64,000 bases of DNA from contig CP073213.1 in NCBI GenBank assembly GCA_020342235.1, positions 722,501-786,500 on the forward strand. The letters run 5' to 3'. The position numbers and the translations under genes were made by a program. The notes under the pieces were generated by a model. That model ran no database searches. It had not been told where the DNA came from and saw nothing but the letters and a program-made list of their open reading frames with translations. Shown here in pieces: positions 49,394-58,804 of this stretch (the first letter of the stretch is position 1; each line of letters opens with the position of its first letter). The stretch is from Saccharomycopsis phalli. Lineage: Eukaryota > Ascomycota > Saccharomycetes > Ascoideales > Saccharomycopsidaceae.

Positions 49394-50584
49394 ATGGAGT
49401 TCGACAGGGAAGCCGATGAGGAGTTGGAGTTTAAGACTTCGGGAAAAGTGCGGGTTGTGCCGACGTTTGAAGCAATGAATTTGAAGGAGGAGCTTCTCAA
49501 GGGGATCTATGGGTACGGATTTGAGGCTCCTTCAGCCATTCAGTCCAGAGCAATCCTGCAAATCATAACTGGCCGAGATACCATTGCCCAGGCCCAGTCT
49601 GGAACAGGAAAGACTGCGACGTTTTCCATTGGAATGCTCGAGACCATTGACACAAAAATCAGGGAGTGCCAGGCGCTTGTTCTTGCTCCGACCCGAGAAT
49701 TGGCGGTGCAAATCCAGAACGTCATCAAGACCTTGGGAGACTACATGACGATACAATGCCATGCTTGTATTGGGGGAACACAGGTGGGAGAGGATGTCAA
49801 AAAGTTGAGTCGTGGGGTGCAAATCATCAGCGGTACTCCGGGAAGAGTGAGTGACATGATCAAGAAACGGCACTTGGCTACGCGAAACATCAAGATGCTA
49901 ATCTTGGACGAGGCTGACGAGCTTCTTTCCAAGGGATTCAAGCTGCAGATATACGAGATATACCGGTACTTGCCTCCTGGAACCCAGGTTGTGGTTGTGA
50001 GTGCGACACTTTCCAAAGATGTGTTGGAGATGACGTCGCAGTTCATGACGGACCCGGTGAAGATCTTGGTTAAGCAGGACGAAGTCAGCTTGGACGTCAT
50101 CAAACAGTATTACGTGGACGTCGACAAGGAGGATTGGAAGTTTGATACGTTGTGTGATATCTATGACAGTGTGACCATCACCCAGGCGGTGATCTTTTGT
50201 AACACCAAGAAGAAAGTGGACTGGCTTGCTTCAAAGATGCGCGAGGCAAACTTTACCATCGTGGCGATGCATGGCGATATGAAGCAGGAGGAGAGAGACA
50301 AGATCATGAACAACTTCCGGCTCGGAAACTCCAGGGTTCTCATCTCCACGGATGTGTGGGCAAGAGGAATTGACGTGCAGCAGGTCAGTCTTGTAATCAA
50401 CTATGACTTGCCGACGGACTACGAGAATTACATTCATCGGATTGGTCGGTCGGGCCGGTTTGGAAGAAAGGGTGCTGCGATAAACTTTGTCACGAGGGAT
50501 GACAGAAGAAGTTTGCACGAGATTGAGAAACATTATAGTGTAAAGATTGCGGAAATGCCGAGTGATTTAAGCGAGGTGATGTGA
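49394..50584 (+). CDS. FAL1: DEAD-box RNA helicase Fal1 (eIF4A-III type)
   Basis: 396 residues from the ATG at 49394. Helicase motifs in order: Q motif ([11 protein letters not shown]), Walker [21 protein letters not shown] in [13 protein letters not shown] in [25 protein letters not shown] and [13 protein letters not shown]. The [10 protein letters not shown] wording separates Fal1/eIF4A-III from the translation factor eIF4A (TDLLARGID). In yeast Fal1 is a nucleolar helicase for 18S rRNA maturation. One CTG codon (49943-49945) is at a position that is Glu/Gln in relatives. Confidence 0.95.
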   Translation: MEFDREADEELEFKTSGKVRVVPTFEAMNLKEELLKGIYGYGFEAPSAIQSRAILQIITGRDTIAQAQSGTGKTATFSIGMLETIDTKIRECQALVLAPTRELAVQIQNVIKTLGDYMTIQCHACIGGTQVGEDVKKLSRGVQIISGTPGRVSDMIKKRHLATRNIKMLILDEADELLSKGFKLQIYEIYRYLPPGTQVVVVSATLSKDVLEMTSQFMTDPVKILVKQDEVSLDVIKQYYVDVDKEDWKFDTLCDIYDSVTITQAVIFCNTKKKVDWLASKMREANFTIVAMHGDMKQEERDKIMNNFRLGNSRVLISTDVWARGIDVQQVSLVINYDLPTDYENYIHRIGRSGRFGRKGAAINFVTRDDRRSLHEIEKHYSVKIAEMPSDLSEVM

Positions 50585-50944
50585 GAATCCGAGCCGCAAT
50601 GGAGAAATGTTTTGAAGCACCAAGCTAGTACGGACGCAAAAACTGTGCCGATAAAGAACTGTACCAACACAAGAACTACGCAAAAACTGTACCATGTGTA
50701 CTGTTATATCAGTTTATTTAGGGTAATATCAGAGGTATTATAGCTGATTACACACCAGTCTTTGGCAAACTGTAAAAAAACCGTAGTAGATTCTGTAGTA
50801 CTTTATCAAACCTATAAACAGCCCAATATAAATACCCCGAATAACATTCACTGGATTTGTACATATCACCAGCGTAAATAATTCTGCCCTCTGGGTTTGG
50901 AACTAACCACTACCCGAGGAACTTGGTGTATTTTTCCCGGGGAG
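50585..50944. other. Intergenic region FAL1/POL4
   Basis: 360 bp. Weak repeats of AAAAACTGTACCA/ AAGAACTGTACCAACA type at about 50636-50695. No gene was seen. Confidence 0.5.
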
Positions 50945-52552
50945 ATGAGCATCATGCCCAAACAACTCTTCCAAGGCCTCACGTTCCTTTCATTACCACG
51001 GAAAGTCTCCAAAAACGTACTGAGATTCAGAAAACAAGTCCTCACTGGTCAAGGCGGCACTGTCCAGTCTGATTTCCGACGCATCAAAAACGTCACTCAT
51101 GTAGTCGTGAACCGGGACAATTTGGGCACCCCAACGCAAATTGTCGAGGATATAAATCTAAAACAAATATTGGAAGATACAATGGGAAATAAAGTTCCGT
51201 TGCTTGCCAAAATGTACCGTGAATTGATCAAGAAAACCGTTGTAGACGACAAGTGGGTTGCAGACTGTATAGACAAGAAACGAGTCCTAGATAGCAAGGC
51301 GTACAGCATTGACATTACCATAGAGTTGCAAAAGGCATATCAAGAGATTGCAGGAGAAATTGATCTCACTTTGATGGATGGCCATGATGCAAAGCGACAG
51401 AAGCGTAACCCAGAACCAACGACAAGTACGCCGATTCACAGCAACGAATACATTGAAAATACGCTAAACCAACAGCTTCTCAAGCCAGAGAATATCAAAT
51501 CAAACCCGAATATCGCGGTATTGCGTCTTTTGAATGAATTGAGAGACGAGTACCAGGCACAAGGTGACGACTTCCGAGTCAAGGGCTACGACTCGGCCAT
51601 CAATGCACTACAACTTTGCAAAGATACATTGATAACCAGCAAGCATGAGGCCAGTAAGTTACCTGGAATCGGCTCTTCGATTGCCAGTAAAATCGAGGAG
51701 TACTACAAGACAGGAATGATTAAGAAGCTCGAGGAGATCCGGGCAGATGCCGATTGGCAGGTGCTAAAATCGTTCAACAAGGTCTTTGGCGTTGGTCCCA
51801 AGACAGCTCGGGACTGGTTTTCCAAGTACAAGTCGCTTGACGAAGTGCGGTCTCTGAGTGACTTGGGGCTCACCCAGCAACAGACACTAGGACTAAAGAA
51901 CTATCTGGACTGGTGCTTGCCGATTCCTAGACTGGTGAGTAAGATGCATTTGGATCTTGTTACGGAAATGGTGCAGTCTATTGATAAGAAAGCCCAAGTA
52001 AGCATCATGGGGAGTTACAGAAGAGGGTTGGCAGTATCGCATGACATTGACTTTATCATCACAAGGCCAGACTACGACATTGCAAGACTCCGATCCAGCA
52101 AGTTGGCTGTGAAATTTATCGACTTGTGCCAGAATTCAGGTTACCTTGACTGTATGCTCTCAGAGTCCAAACACAAGTTTCTTGTTGGAGCAAGACACCC
52201 GTTGGAACATGTGAGCAGGAGAGTGGATTTTCTCTTTGTTCCTTGGCAGGAGCTCGGGGCGGCGACAATGTATTTCACGGGAAACAGTGTGTTTAACCGG
52301 ATGATCCGCCAATTGGCCCGGAACAAAGGATACCTGTTGAACGAGCATGGGCTATATACACAAGAGTATGGGCTGATTGGAAGTACGAAACGCAGTAAAA
52401 CACTAGGTGCTGATGAGTACGAGGATATTCAGGATCTGCTAAAGGCCAGTTTCTTGGTGGAGAGTTTTGATGAGCGGAGGATATTTGAAATTCTTGGAGT
52501 GAAGTGGCATGATCCCAGTGAGCGGAATATTGGTGACCTCCGATTGGCTTGA
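50945..52552 (+). CDS. POL4: DNA polymerase IV (family X)
   Basis: 535 residues from the ATG at 50945 (an ATG at 50954 is an alternative). An N-terminal BRCT-like domain (about 1-110; VVDDKWVADCIDKKRVLD) precedes the polymerase: 8-kDa domain with a helix-hairpin-helix (KLPGIGSSIASKIEEYY), second HhH FGVGPKTARDWF, and the palm with GSYRRGLAVSHDIDFIITRP (two metal-binding Asp) and RRVDFLFVPWQE (third Asp). YFTGNSVFNRMIR and the C-terminal FEILGVKWHDPSERN finish the fold. In yeast Pol4 fills gaps in non-homologous end joining. CTG codons occur at three places that are Ser, Asp or Glu in family members. Confidence 0.94.
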   Translation: MSIMPKQLFQGLTFLSLPRKVSKNVLRFRKQVLTGQGGTVQSDFRRIKNVTHVVVNRDNLGTPTQIVEDINLKQILEDTMGNKVPLLAKMYRELIKKTVVDDKWVADCIDKKRVLDSKAYSIDITIELQKAYQEIAGEIDLTLMDGHDAKRQKRNPEPTTSTPIHSNEYIENTLNQQLLKPENIKSNPNIAVLRLLNELRDEYQAQGDDFRVKGYDSAINALQLCKDTLITSKHEASKLPGIGSSIASKIEEYYKTGMIKKLEEIRADADWQVLKSFNKVFGVGPKTARDWFSKYKSLDEVRSLSDLGLTQQQTLGLKNYLDWCLPIPRLVSKMHLDLVTEMVQSIDKKAQVSIMGSYRRGLAVSHDIDFIITRPDYDIARLRSSKLAVKFIDLCQNSGYLDCMLSESKHKFLVGARHPLEHVSRRVDFLFVPWQELGAATMYFTGNSVFNRMIRQLARNKGYLLNEHGLYTQEYGLIGSTKRSKTLGADEYEDIQDLLKASFLVESFDERRIFEILGVKWHDPSERNIGDLRLA

Positions 52553-52712
52553 ACGGTTATTATTGATGGCCAAGCCACATGATACTCCTCATTGGCAAAT
52601 GGTAATTCAATATACTACTAGATTGGATTCTTGCTATATGAATTGATCATGCATCGCCAAGTGTTATTAGCTGACGAATTTGTCAACGCACCGTTTATGC
52701 GGTTATATCGTT

Positions 52713-52803
52713 TATAAGTAGCTAATACATCTTCTATAAGTAACTAATACATCTTCTATAAGTAACTAATACATCTTCTATAAGTAACCAATACATCTTC
52801 TAT
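52713..52803. repeat. 22-bp tandem repeat, four copies
   Basis: TATAAGTAACTAATACATCT (plus TC) starts at 52713, 52735, 52757 and 52779. The array ends 6 bp from the stop codon of the pseudouridine synthase gene. Confidence 0.96.
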
Positions 52804-52808
52804 CACGT

Positions 52809-54011
52809 CTATACCATATCATTAGCCCATATTGGCATCCCCGTCTTCCAATTGTACTTCCCATTGGAATACCCCCAAGCATGTAAGTAGATAAACATAC
52901 TCAGCAACGACCTAGCCGAGTCAAACAACTCCTGTTGGCACGTATCGCACACCAACTTCTCGGAGCGAAACTGGACTATTCGCTGGTTGTACTCCTCGTG
53001 CAACTGCTTGTAGTCGCCATCAGACAAGTACACTTTCAGGGCGTCCTTTAATTGCCGAGTAAGCAGCAACTCGACCTGATTTCTAAGCTTGCTGGATTTT
53101 GGCCCGTAGATGGGATCATTGACAATGGGGAACCCCAAATTGCGGAGGTGAATTCGGATCTGGTGGGTTCTGCCCGTCAACGGAAGACACTGAACGATGC
53201 TGTGATCCGTCTCCAGATCATATGACAACCGCTTAAACTCTGTGAATGCGGTCTTGGGCTCGATTTCATATCTTTGGCCCAGCAATTGAAACCCTGGGTT
53301 CAAGAGAAACACGGCATCGTCACACAGGGCTACGTCTGGGAATCTGCCCTGGACCCGGGCCAAGTATGTCTTTTTGAACTCTCTAGTCAGGATCTGGGCA
53401 CCCAAAGCCTTGACAATGTCCGGGTTCTTTCCAATTAAGAGAATGCCCGACGTGAGCCTGTCAAGCCTATGGATGGTGTAGAGCTGCTTGATGCCCAAGT
53501 CATGCTTCAAGATTTCCGTAACCGTGTTATAAAAGTACGAGCCGGTGGGATGAACAGGGACCCCTGCTGGTTTGTTGACTACAAGCAAATCGTCATCCTC
53601 ATAAACAACCTCTAGGCCGGTGGTTCCGTACGTTTGGGTGCCATCAGCCACAGGCGGCTCGTGCTTGTGGCGCCGCCGCACCAAAATGTCACCCTGCCGA
53701 ATAATAGTGTCTGCGGTATCGTTGCAATTTTTTGGTTGGTTTTTGCGGAGCAACTGGATGCTGCCTTGGGAAATGTCCAGCAATATGAGGCTGGGCTGGC
53801 TGTAGCGTTCTAGCTCAGTAGTAAACAATTGTAAAACCGACTTTCCAACCCAGCGGCCCTTGACGTGTATCTTGAAGGTGTAATAGTAAGGTTCAACGAA
53901 CCGTAAACCATCCCGGAAGACATACATGGTGATGGTAGATTGGGTCGTGCTGAGTGGCGAGGTCATGTCCGGGTAACCATGCGAGATTTTGGCAGAGTGG
54001 ATGGGCTCCAT
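52809..54011 (-). CDS. RluA-family tRNA pseudouridine synthase (Pus6/Pus9/Rib2 group)
   Basis: 400 residues. An S4-like N-terminal part (FRDGLRFVEPYYYTFKIHVK, GRWVGKSV) is followed by the catalytic domain: VVNKPAGVPVHPTGSYFYNT, IHRLDRLTSGI (catalytic Asp), LPLTGRTHQIRIHLRNLGFP and NDPIYG. A C-terminal block with CDTCQQELFD and WGYSNGKYNWKTGMP is also seen in fungal Pus proteins. The deaminase domain of Rib2 is absent. Length is closest to Pus6 (about 404), with Pus9 as the alternative; the modified position (U31 or U32 of tRNA) cannot be read from sequence. Later in-frame ATGs at 53966 and 53927 are possible starts; the 5' end lies 45 bp from VAC7. Confidence 0.88.
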   Translation of the reverse strand: MEPIHSAKISHGYPDMTSPLSTTQSTITMYVFRDGLRFVEPYYYTFKIHVKGRWVGKSVLQLFTTELERYSQPSLILLDISQGSIQLLRKNQPKNCNDTADTIIRQGDILVRRRHKHEPPVADGTQTYGTTGLEVVYEDDDLLVVNKPAGVPVHPTGSYFYNTVTEILKHDLGIKQLYTIHRLDRLTSGILLIGKNPDIVKALGAQILTREFKKTYLARVQGRFPDVALCDDAVFLLNPGFQLLGQRYEIEPKTAFTEFKRLSYDLETDHSIVQCLPLTGRTHQIRIHLRNLGFPIVNDPIYGPKSSKLRNQVELLLTRQLKDALKVYLSDGDYKQLHEEYNQRIVQFRSEKLVCDTCQQELFDSARSLLSMFIYLHAWGYSNGKYNWKTGMPIWANDMV

Positions 54012-54056
54012 CTCAGGCAGAGTGTACTTTTATACTTTCTGGTAAATGTACTGAGG

Positions 54057-56897
54057 ATGCTTTCCAACAGCAGTAACGACAAGTCGTCCGATAAAGAAGA
54101 CAGGCTGAAGCGGTTAAAGAAGGCTGGGACAGAGGGCGATAAGAAGGTGATGAAAGTCGAGGAGGAGATTGTCAAGGACTTGAGCACGTCTGAGGAGTTT
54201 CCGATGAAGAAGGAGAAGCGCGACGACGTGTCGAGTGGCACACTTACCGGATCGACCGGATCGATTTCTGGGATGTTGGCCGCGAATTTGCCCAGCGTCA
54301 GCACGGGCAGCACCACCGCCGTTGGTGCGTCGTTTTTCAAGTTAAACCAGAGCTCCACGAGTGTGAATGACTTGGGGAAGAAGCCGAGTCAGCGGACGGA
54401 GTCAAGCGAAGATTCCATTAAGCCGGGTGAGCAGGAGCCTTGTAGCAACATGATTGTTGTCGAGACAGAGACCGTGGATTCGTCGCCAAAGGTTATTCTC
54501 AGCGGGTATCCTGAGACAGATGACAAGACCGACGATGTGCAGCCGGAGTTACCCAAGAGGGTCAAGACCGATGAGGACCTCCGACAGGATAAGGCCAAGT
54601 TCGGTAATATCCCGGTAAAGGTGACGCCGGAAACCGAGGATAACGAGAAGACCAGCGACACCATTCAGGAGGACGAGGAGACGGATTCCGAGCTCAAGCC
54701 AATGAACTCGGTGGCCCATGCGTATAGCCGGTCGTTGCGAAACAAGAGGAGTATTCTAGTGGATGCCAATGCGGCCAACGCCGCATCGACTAATATTCCG
54801 CTCAACAATCCAGCAGCAAACAGTGCCAGCGACAAACAGATCAACGGAGGTAACTCTGTAAATGGAAACAGCAAGGCCGCAAGTACAAATTACAACGATG
54901 ACGACGAGCGCAGCATCACATCGTCGATCAAGCAGCCTAAACGGAAGCCGCGGTTGAAGAAGATTGCGTCTTCCAGGGCCGACATATTCGAAGCCCAGGT
55001 CGAGGGTGTTCTTGGTGACAACCAGCATTCGGACGGGAACGAGACGTTTGTGTATGACAGCAGAGGCCATAGCCGTGACAATAGCACCAACACCATTGAA
55101 TTGGAGCTGGCGCAAGACGAGGTTGCTCCGTCACAGGTGGAAGGACCTGCGAAAACCGAGCCCAAGCCACCAGGCATCCGGCTGTTCATCAACGAGTTCA
55201 ACCGCAACAAGGAATTGAACAAGTCCAAACCGCAGCGGTCCCACAAGAAGAGCCGGCTAGTGAAGTCACACTCTCCTGAGGATAAGGACTACCAGGATTA
55301 CTACTACAGCGACTTGGTGTTTGGACGGCAATTGGATCCTGCGTCGTCGATTGCCTCGTCAGTGAAGGACTTGGACCTCGACTCGAACTCGGCGTTCATG
55401 AGCGAAAAGAACTTTGCCGACGACCAGTTCTACTACAAGACGGGGAACAGTAACAACCGGTACGATAAGGCCGATTACAGCACGATGTTGAGCAGCCACG
55501 ACAACTCTTCCGACTCGGAATTAGAGTACACCACCGACGACCTACCTTACCCAAAGTTCACACGCTACAGAAAGTCCACATCAACGTACCATAACGACCC
55601 AAATACATCTGCAGGGACTACTGCAGTCACTTTGCCCCGTGTAAACGTGGCGGAGAATCCAACCGGTAGTAAGTTCAGCGTGGCTGACAAAAAGGCTCAC
55701 GAGAACGAAATTTACGGCATCATCAAGGGCAACATCAATCCGCGTTCCCCGATTACAAACTACCATCCAAATAAGTACCGCCGGTTCTCCAAGCGCACGG
55801 AAGCCCTGCACCAGTTCCTCGCCGACGATTTGTTGTCAGCGAAAAACCCAATAACCGCGGGCAGTTCGCGCAATATGCAATACGGCCTGTTTAGTAACTC
55901 GCCAAAGACGGGCAATAAGTTAAGAACCACAGTGTCAAAGCTTTTTGACTCTCTGGGCACAAACTTGAAACGCTACTCTGGTGTGCCAGATGACGTCAAC
56001 ATCGACGACATTGACGATGACAACTTCGACAACGAGGACATGAACTACCTCCACTATGATCTCGAAGACGGATCAGAGATCAATGAAACCACGCCGTTGA
56101 ACTTGGAAAACTATACAAATTACAGCCGCAAATTGCGCAACATGAGCTCCATGGAGGAGGCCAAGATGAAGTCGTACCGTAATGCGCGACTCATGTCTAG
56201 CGACAATGGCTTGAAATATTATCCTGGTGGTGGGTACTACCGTAACCACGGCAGAAGCAACTGGCAATTGATCCAGTCCACGTTTTGGGTGATCCTCTTG
56301 ATGATCTCCTTCTTGGCCTTGGGGTTCGTGTGCGGATTTTTCCTTGCTTCCACCAAGGACTTGACGGATGTCTCCATTTCCGAAGTCAACCACTTGCTTG
56401 TCAGCGCCGACGAGCTCATTTTTGACATTCTGTGTGAGGGAATCAATCCGGGGTTCACCAGTATTATTGTCAACGACATTGACTTGGACTTGTTTGTGAA
56501 GACGCGCTACTTGGACGACAATGATGACTACCTGCGATTCTTCAACTACGAGACGTTCTTCATTGGTAACATCCGAGAGTTGCAGTATCCGCTCGTGTTT
56601 CCTAGCAACCTCTTGGATAGGAAGAAAGTGCTGGCTGTCAGTGAGATCAAGCTAATTGACCCGGGTAAGAATTCGTCGGACCCAACGTACCGTGATGATG
56701 ACGGCACGGTGTTTCGAGTTGACAAGGAGACAGATCTGCAAAAGAGCTGGAGAACAGCAATCAAGCATCCGTTTGAATTGATTGTCAGGGGGAAGTTCAT
56801 TTATAACTTACCATTTAGCAGCAATCCTCGGGCAATTGCCGTACACAAGAGTGTTTCTGTTGACCCAAGCATGGATGAGTCCTTCAAGGGAATATGA
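54057..56897 (+). CDS. VAC7: Vac7, vacuolar activator of the Fab1 lipid kinase
   Basis: 946 residues from the ATG at 54057. The first 730 residues are hydrophilic, Ser/Asp/Asn-rich and disordered. A single transmembrane helix is at about 742-765 (STFWVILLMISFLALGFVCG), followed by a conserved lumenal domain with LVSADELIFDILCEGINPGF and VNDIDLDLFVKTRYL. These match the yeast Vac7 C-terminus (SSTDELVFDV...NPGFF; VDLDIFARSPYL). In yeast Vac7 sits in the vacuole membrane and stimulates PI(3,5)P2 synthesis. Earlier in-frame sequence upstream of 54057 overlaps the divergent synthase gene and was excluded. Confidence 0.92.
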   Translation: MLSNSSNDKSSDKEDRLKRLKKAGTEGDKKVMKVEEEIVKDLSTSEEFPMKKEKRDDVSSGTLTGSTGSISGMLAANLPSVSTGSTTAVGASFFKLNQSSTSVNDLGKKPSQRTESSEDSIKPGEQEPCSNMIVVETETVDSSPKVILSGYPETDDKTDDVQPELPKRVKTDEDLRQDKAKFGNIPVKVTPETEDNEKTSDTIQEDEETDSELKPMNSVAHAYSRSLRNKRSILVDANAANAASTNIPLNNPAANSASDKQINGGNSVNGNSKAASTNYNDDDERSITSSIKQPKRKPRLKKIASSRADIFEAQVEGVLGDNQHSDGNETFVYDSRGHSRDNSTNTIELELAQDEVAPSQVEGPAKTEPKPPGIRLFINEFNRNKELNKSKPQRSHKKSRLVKSHSPEDKDYQDYYYSDLVFGRQLDPASSIASSVKDLDLDSNSAFMSEKNFADDQFYYKTGNSNNRYDKADYSTMLSSHDNSSDSELEYTTDDLPYPKFTRYRKSTSTYHNDPNTSAGTTAVTLPRVNVAENPTGSKFSVADKKAHENEIYGIIKGNINPRSPITNYHPNKYRRFSKRTEALHQFLADDLLSAKNPITAGSSRNMQYGLFSNSPKTGNKLRTTVSKLFDSLGTNLKRYSGVPDDVNIDDIDDDNFDNEDMNYLHYDLEDGSEINETTPLNLENYTNYSRKLRNMSSMEEAKMKSYRNARLMSSDNGLKYYPGGGYYRNHGRSNWQLIQSTFWVILLMISFLALGFVCGFFLASTKDLTDVSISEVNHLLVSADELIFDILCEGINPGFTSIIVNDIDLDLFVKTRYLDDNDDYLRFFNYETFFIGNIRELQYPLVFPSNLLDRKKVLAVSEIKLIDPGKNSSDPTYRDDDGTVFRVDKETDLQKSWRTAIKHPFELIVRGKFIYNLPFSSNPRAIAVHKSVSVDPSMDESFKGI

Positions 56898-56928
56898 TTG
56901 GGGTTTATAACGGAGGCGTAATTATCAG

Positions 56929-57030
56929 GTGTTAACAAAATATTTATTAGCAAGAGATTATAGGTGTTGGCAAAATATTTATTAGCAAGAGATTATAGGT
57001 GTTGGCAAATTATTAATTAGCAAGAGACAA
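56929..57030. repeat. 35-bp tandem repeat, three copies
   Basis: GGTGTTGGCAAAATATTTAT followed by TAGCAAGAGATTATA, copies at 56929, 56964 and 56999. It starts 31 bp after the VAC7 stop codon. The rest of the gap up to 57187 is AT-rich. Confidence 0.96.
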
Positions 57031-57187
57031 CAGTTGTTGTTTATTCAATGTTGTTGATATTTTTCTATATATTATAGTATAGTTATATTATAGCTGTAAT
57101 AGAGTATCCGGTTACTATATTATACTTACTGTTCTTGTATTACATCTCCCATAGAATTACACGTATATGAAAGTTAAACTATTTACA

Positions 57188-57595
57188 TCATTTCTTAAGC
57201 GTCCAGATATCCTCACTGCTTCCCGTGGCCTTCTTCAAAAGATATTGCTTCTTGTAAAACTTTTGGTTCGCCAACTTCTTGTCTTGCTCACTCTGCTTCT
57301 TAAACGTGTTTGTCACGCAGAAAACCAACTTGTCATACGCATCACTACACGCGTTTAGCTCCCCATATTGATAATAATTTCGCATCTGCCCTCCAACAGA
57401 GTAGCAAGCAAACATTTCGTCAAAAGCATTGACACATCCCATTTCGCCAGAATACTGGTCCAAAGGATGCTTGTTGTTCAACTCTACCAACTGCTTCTTT
57501 TTCGACTCAAGAATCGCCTTCTGAGCGGGCACTTTCTCGTCGAATGCGGTTTTAAAAATCCCTAGCACCTCATTTAAATCGTCATCTGAAGACAT
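57188..57595 (-). CDS. EMI1: Emi1-type twin-CX9C protein (DUF3128)
   Basis: 135 residues from the ATG at 57595. Two CX9C motifs are present: CVNAFDEMFAC and CSDAYDKLVFC, linked by the family signature YSVGGQMRNYYQYGELNAC. This is the DUF3128/Emi1 pattern (C...CFSVGGQLRSIYRYG). In S. cerevisiae Emi1 is needed for early meiotic gene induction, and twin-CX9C proteins are usually oxidised in the mitochondrial intermembrane space by Mia40. The N-terminus is acidic and the C-terminus lysine-rich. It is divergent from HPM1 across 100 bp. Confidence 0.85.
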   Translation of the reverse strand: MSSDDDLNEVLGIFKTAFDEKVPAQKAILESKKKQLVELNNKHPLDQYSGEMGCVNAFDEMFACYSVGGQMRNYYQYGELNACSDAYDKLVFCVTNTFKKQSEQDKKLANQKFYKKQYLLKKATGSSEDIWTLKK

Positions 57596-57695
57596 TTCTG
57601 CGCTCCAGTGGTATGCGATCTTCACCAATTACATACATGACATTGTTACCCGGCACCATCTAGGGTAATTTTCATAGCTTGTGGGTACAACCTTT
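57596..57695. promoter_or_regulatory. Divergent promoter EMI1/HPM1
   Basis: 100 bp between two start codons; no clear TATA box. Confidence 0.45.
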
Positions 57696-58715
57696 ATGAG
57701 TTTTAGTTTCCAGTTTAACGACGAAGATATTGAAGATGCCAATGGGCCGGCATCCAGTATGGCCCCAGCGGAAACAAAAAGCCCATTAGATAGACCCGTG
57801 GAAGGTATTCCTGCTACTCGAGTATCGTTTGACGATATTTTAACGAGTTTAAAAGGCGTATCGGTGACTTTTTCTTCCATTGTCACCAAGAGTGGTGCGA
57901 AGATCGACCGACGGGAATTGTTCGACGTCAAGCATCAATTGATGGCAGAAGATAACGGAGAAGAAGACGTAGAAATACTTATGGGAGACAATGATCTCCA
58001 GAAGAACGTTTATGAGGGTGGGCTCAAGACCTGGGAGTGTTCGGTGGATCTTGTAGACCGATTATCTCAAATTGAGTCGCCTAAACTCTTTGGGTCTGCG
58101 AGTAGAGTAATAGAGTTGGGAAGCGGGACGTCGCTCCCTTCATGCTACTTGCTTCAAAGACTCTTGAAAGAAAAACAGGGGCGCTCTGTGCGTTTTATCT
58201 TGTCTGATTATAATAAACTGGTGCTTAGGATTGCAACTGTGCCAAACTTGATAATCACGTGGTGGGCCACAGTTGAGTCGGAGAGAAAGACTGTGATTGC
58301 CGCTAGCTTTGATGCGCATGAGAATGACCAGCTTCAAATTACAGAGTTACTAGTTGAAAACTTCAAGCAGGACTTGAAGAGCACCCAGATTGACATTGAC
58401 TTGATTGCCGGTGCGTGGTCACGTGATTTTCTAGCTCAGATTGGGGGTGCAGGATCGTGTTTGGTTCTCACTTCTGAGACAATATATTCGCCAGAGGTAT
58501 TGCCAGTCTTGTCTGAAATACTCATTGAGCTTGTTTCTGAGCAGAAGGATAACCAAGTGCTTGTAGCTGCCAAGGATATTTATTTTGGAGTTGGTGGATC
58601 GGTGGTGGAGTTTCTACGATACTTGGATGGTAGAAATGTCAAGTATAGCGTAGAGCAGATAAATTCAAAAGGATTAAATAGGTCTATAATAACAATTGGC
58701 AACACGTCTTCATGA
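57696..58715 (+). CDS. HPM1: Protein histidine methyltransferase Hpm1
   Basis: 339 residues from the ATG at 57696. It begins MSFSFQFNDEDIED (yeast MSFSFGF...). Conserved blocks: REVFDVKHQLM-like (RRELFDVKHQLMAED), KNVYEGGLKTWECSVDLVD, the SAM loop VIELGSGTSLPS, ILSDYNKLVLRIATVPNLII, AGAWSRDFL, SSETIYSPEVLPV-like and AAKDIYFGVGGSVVEF. In yeast it methylates His243 of ribosomal protein Rpl3. Its last codon lies within a tandem repeat shared with the downstream gap. Confidence 0.95.
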   Translation: MSFSFQFNDEDIEDANGPASSMAPAETKSPLDRPVEGIPATRVSFDDILTSLKGVSVTFSSIVTKSGAKIDRRELFDVKHQLMAEDNGEEDVEILMGDNDLQKNVYEGGLKTWECSVDLVDRLSQIESPKLFGSASRVIELGSGTSLPSCYLLQRLLKEKQGRSVRFILSDYNKLVLRIATVPNLIITWWATVESERKTVIAASFDAHENDQLQITELLVENFKQDLKSTQIDIDLIAGAWSRDFLAQIGGAGSCLVLTSETIYSPEVLPVLSEILIELVSEQKDNQVLVAAKDIYFGVGGSVVEFLRYLDGRNVKYSVEQINSKGLNRSIITIGNTSS

Positions 58716-58782
58716 CTTGTTTCACTCAAATAACATGACTTGTCTACATGACTTGTTTCACACAAATAACATGATTTGTCTA
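58711..58782. repeat. 36-bp duplication containing the HPM1 stop codon
   Basis: Copies at 58711-58746 and 58747-58782 differ by two bases (CATGACTTGTTTCACTCAAA then TAACATGACTTGTCTA). Each copy itself contains two CATGACTTGT-like parts. The HPM1 TGA (58713-58715) is in copy 1; PAN1 ends 22 bp beyond copy 2. Confidence 0.96.
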
Positions 58783-58804
58783 CATTTTATCGTGTACTTT
58801 CATT

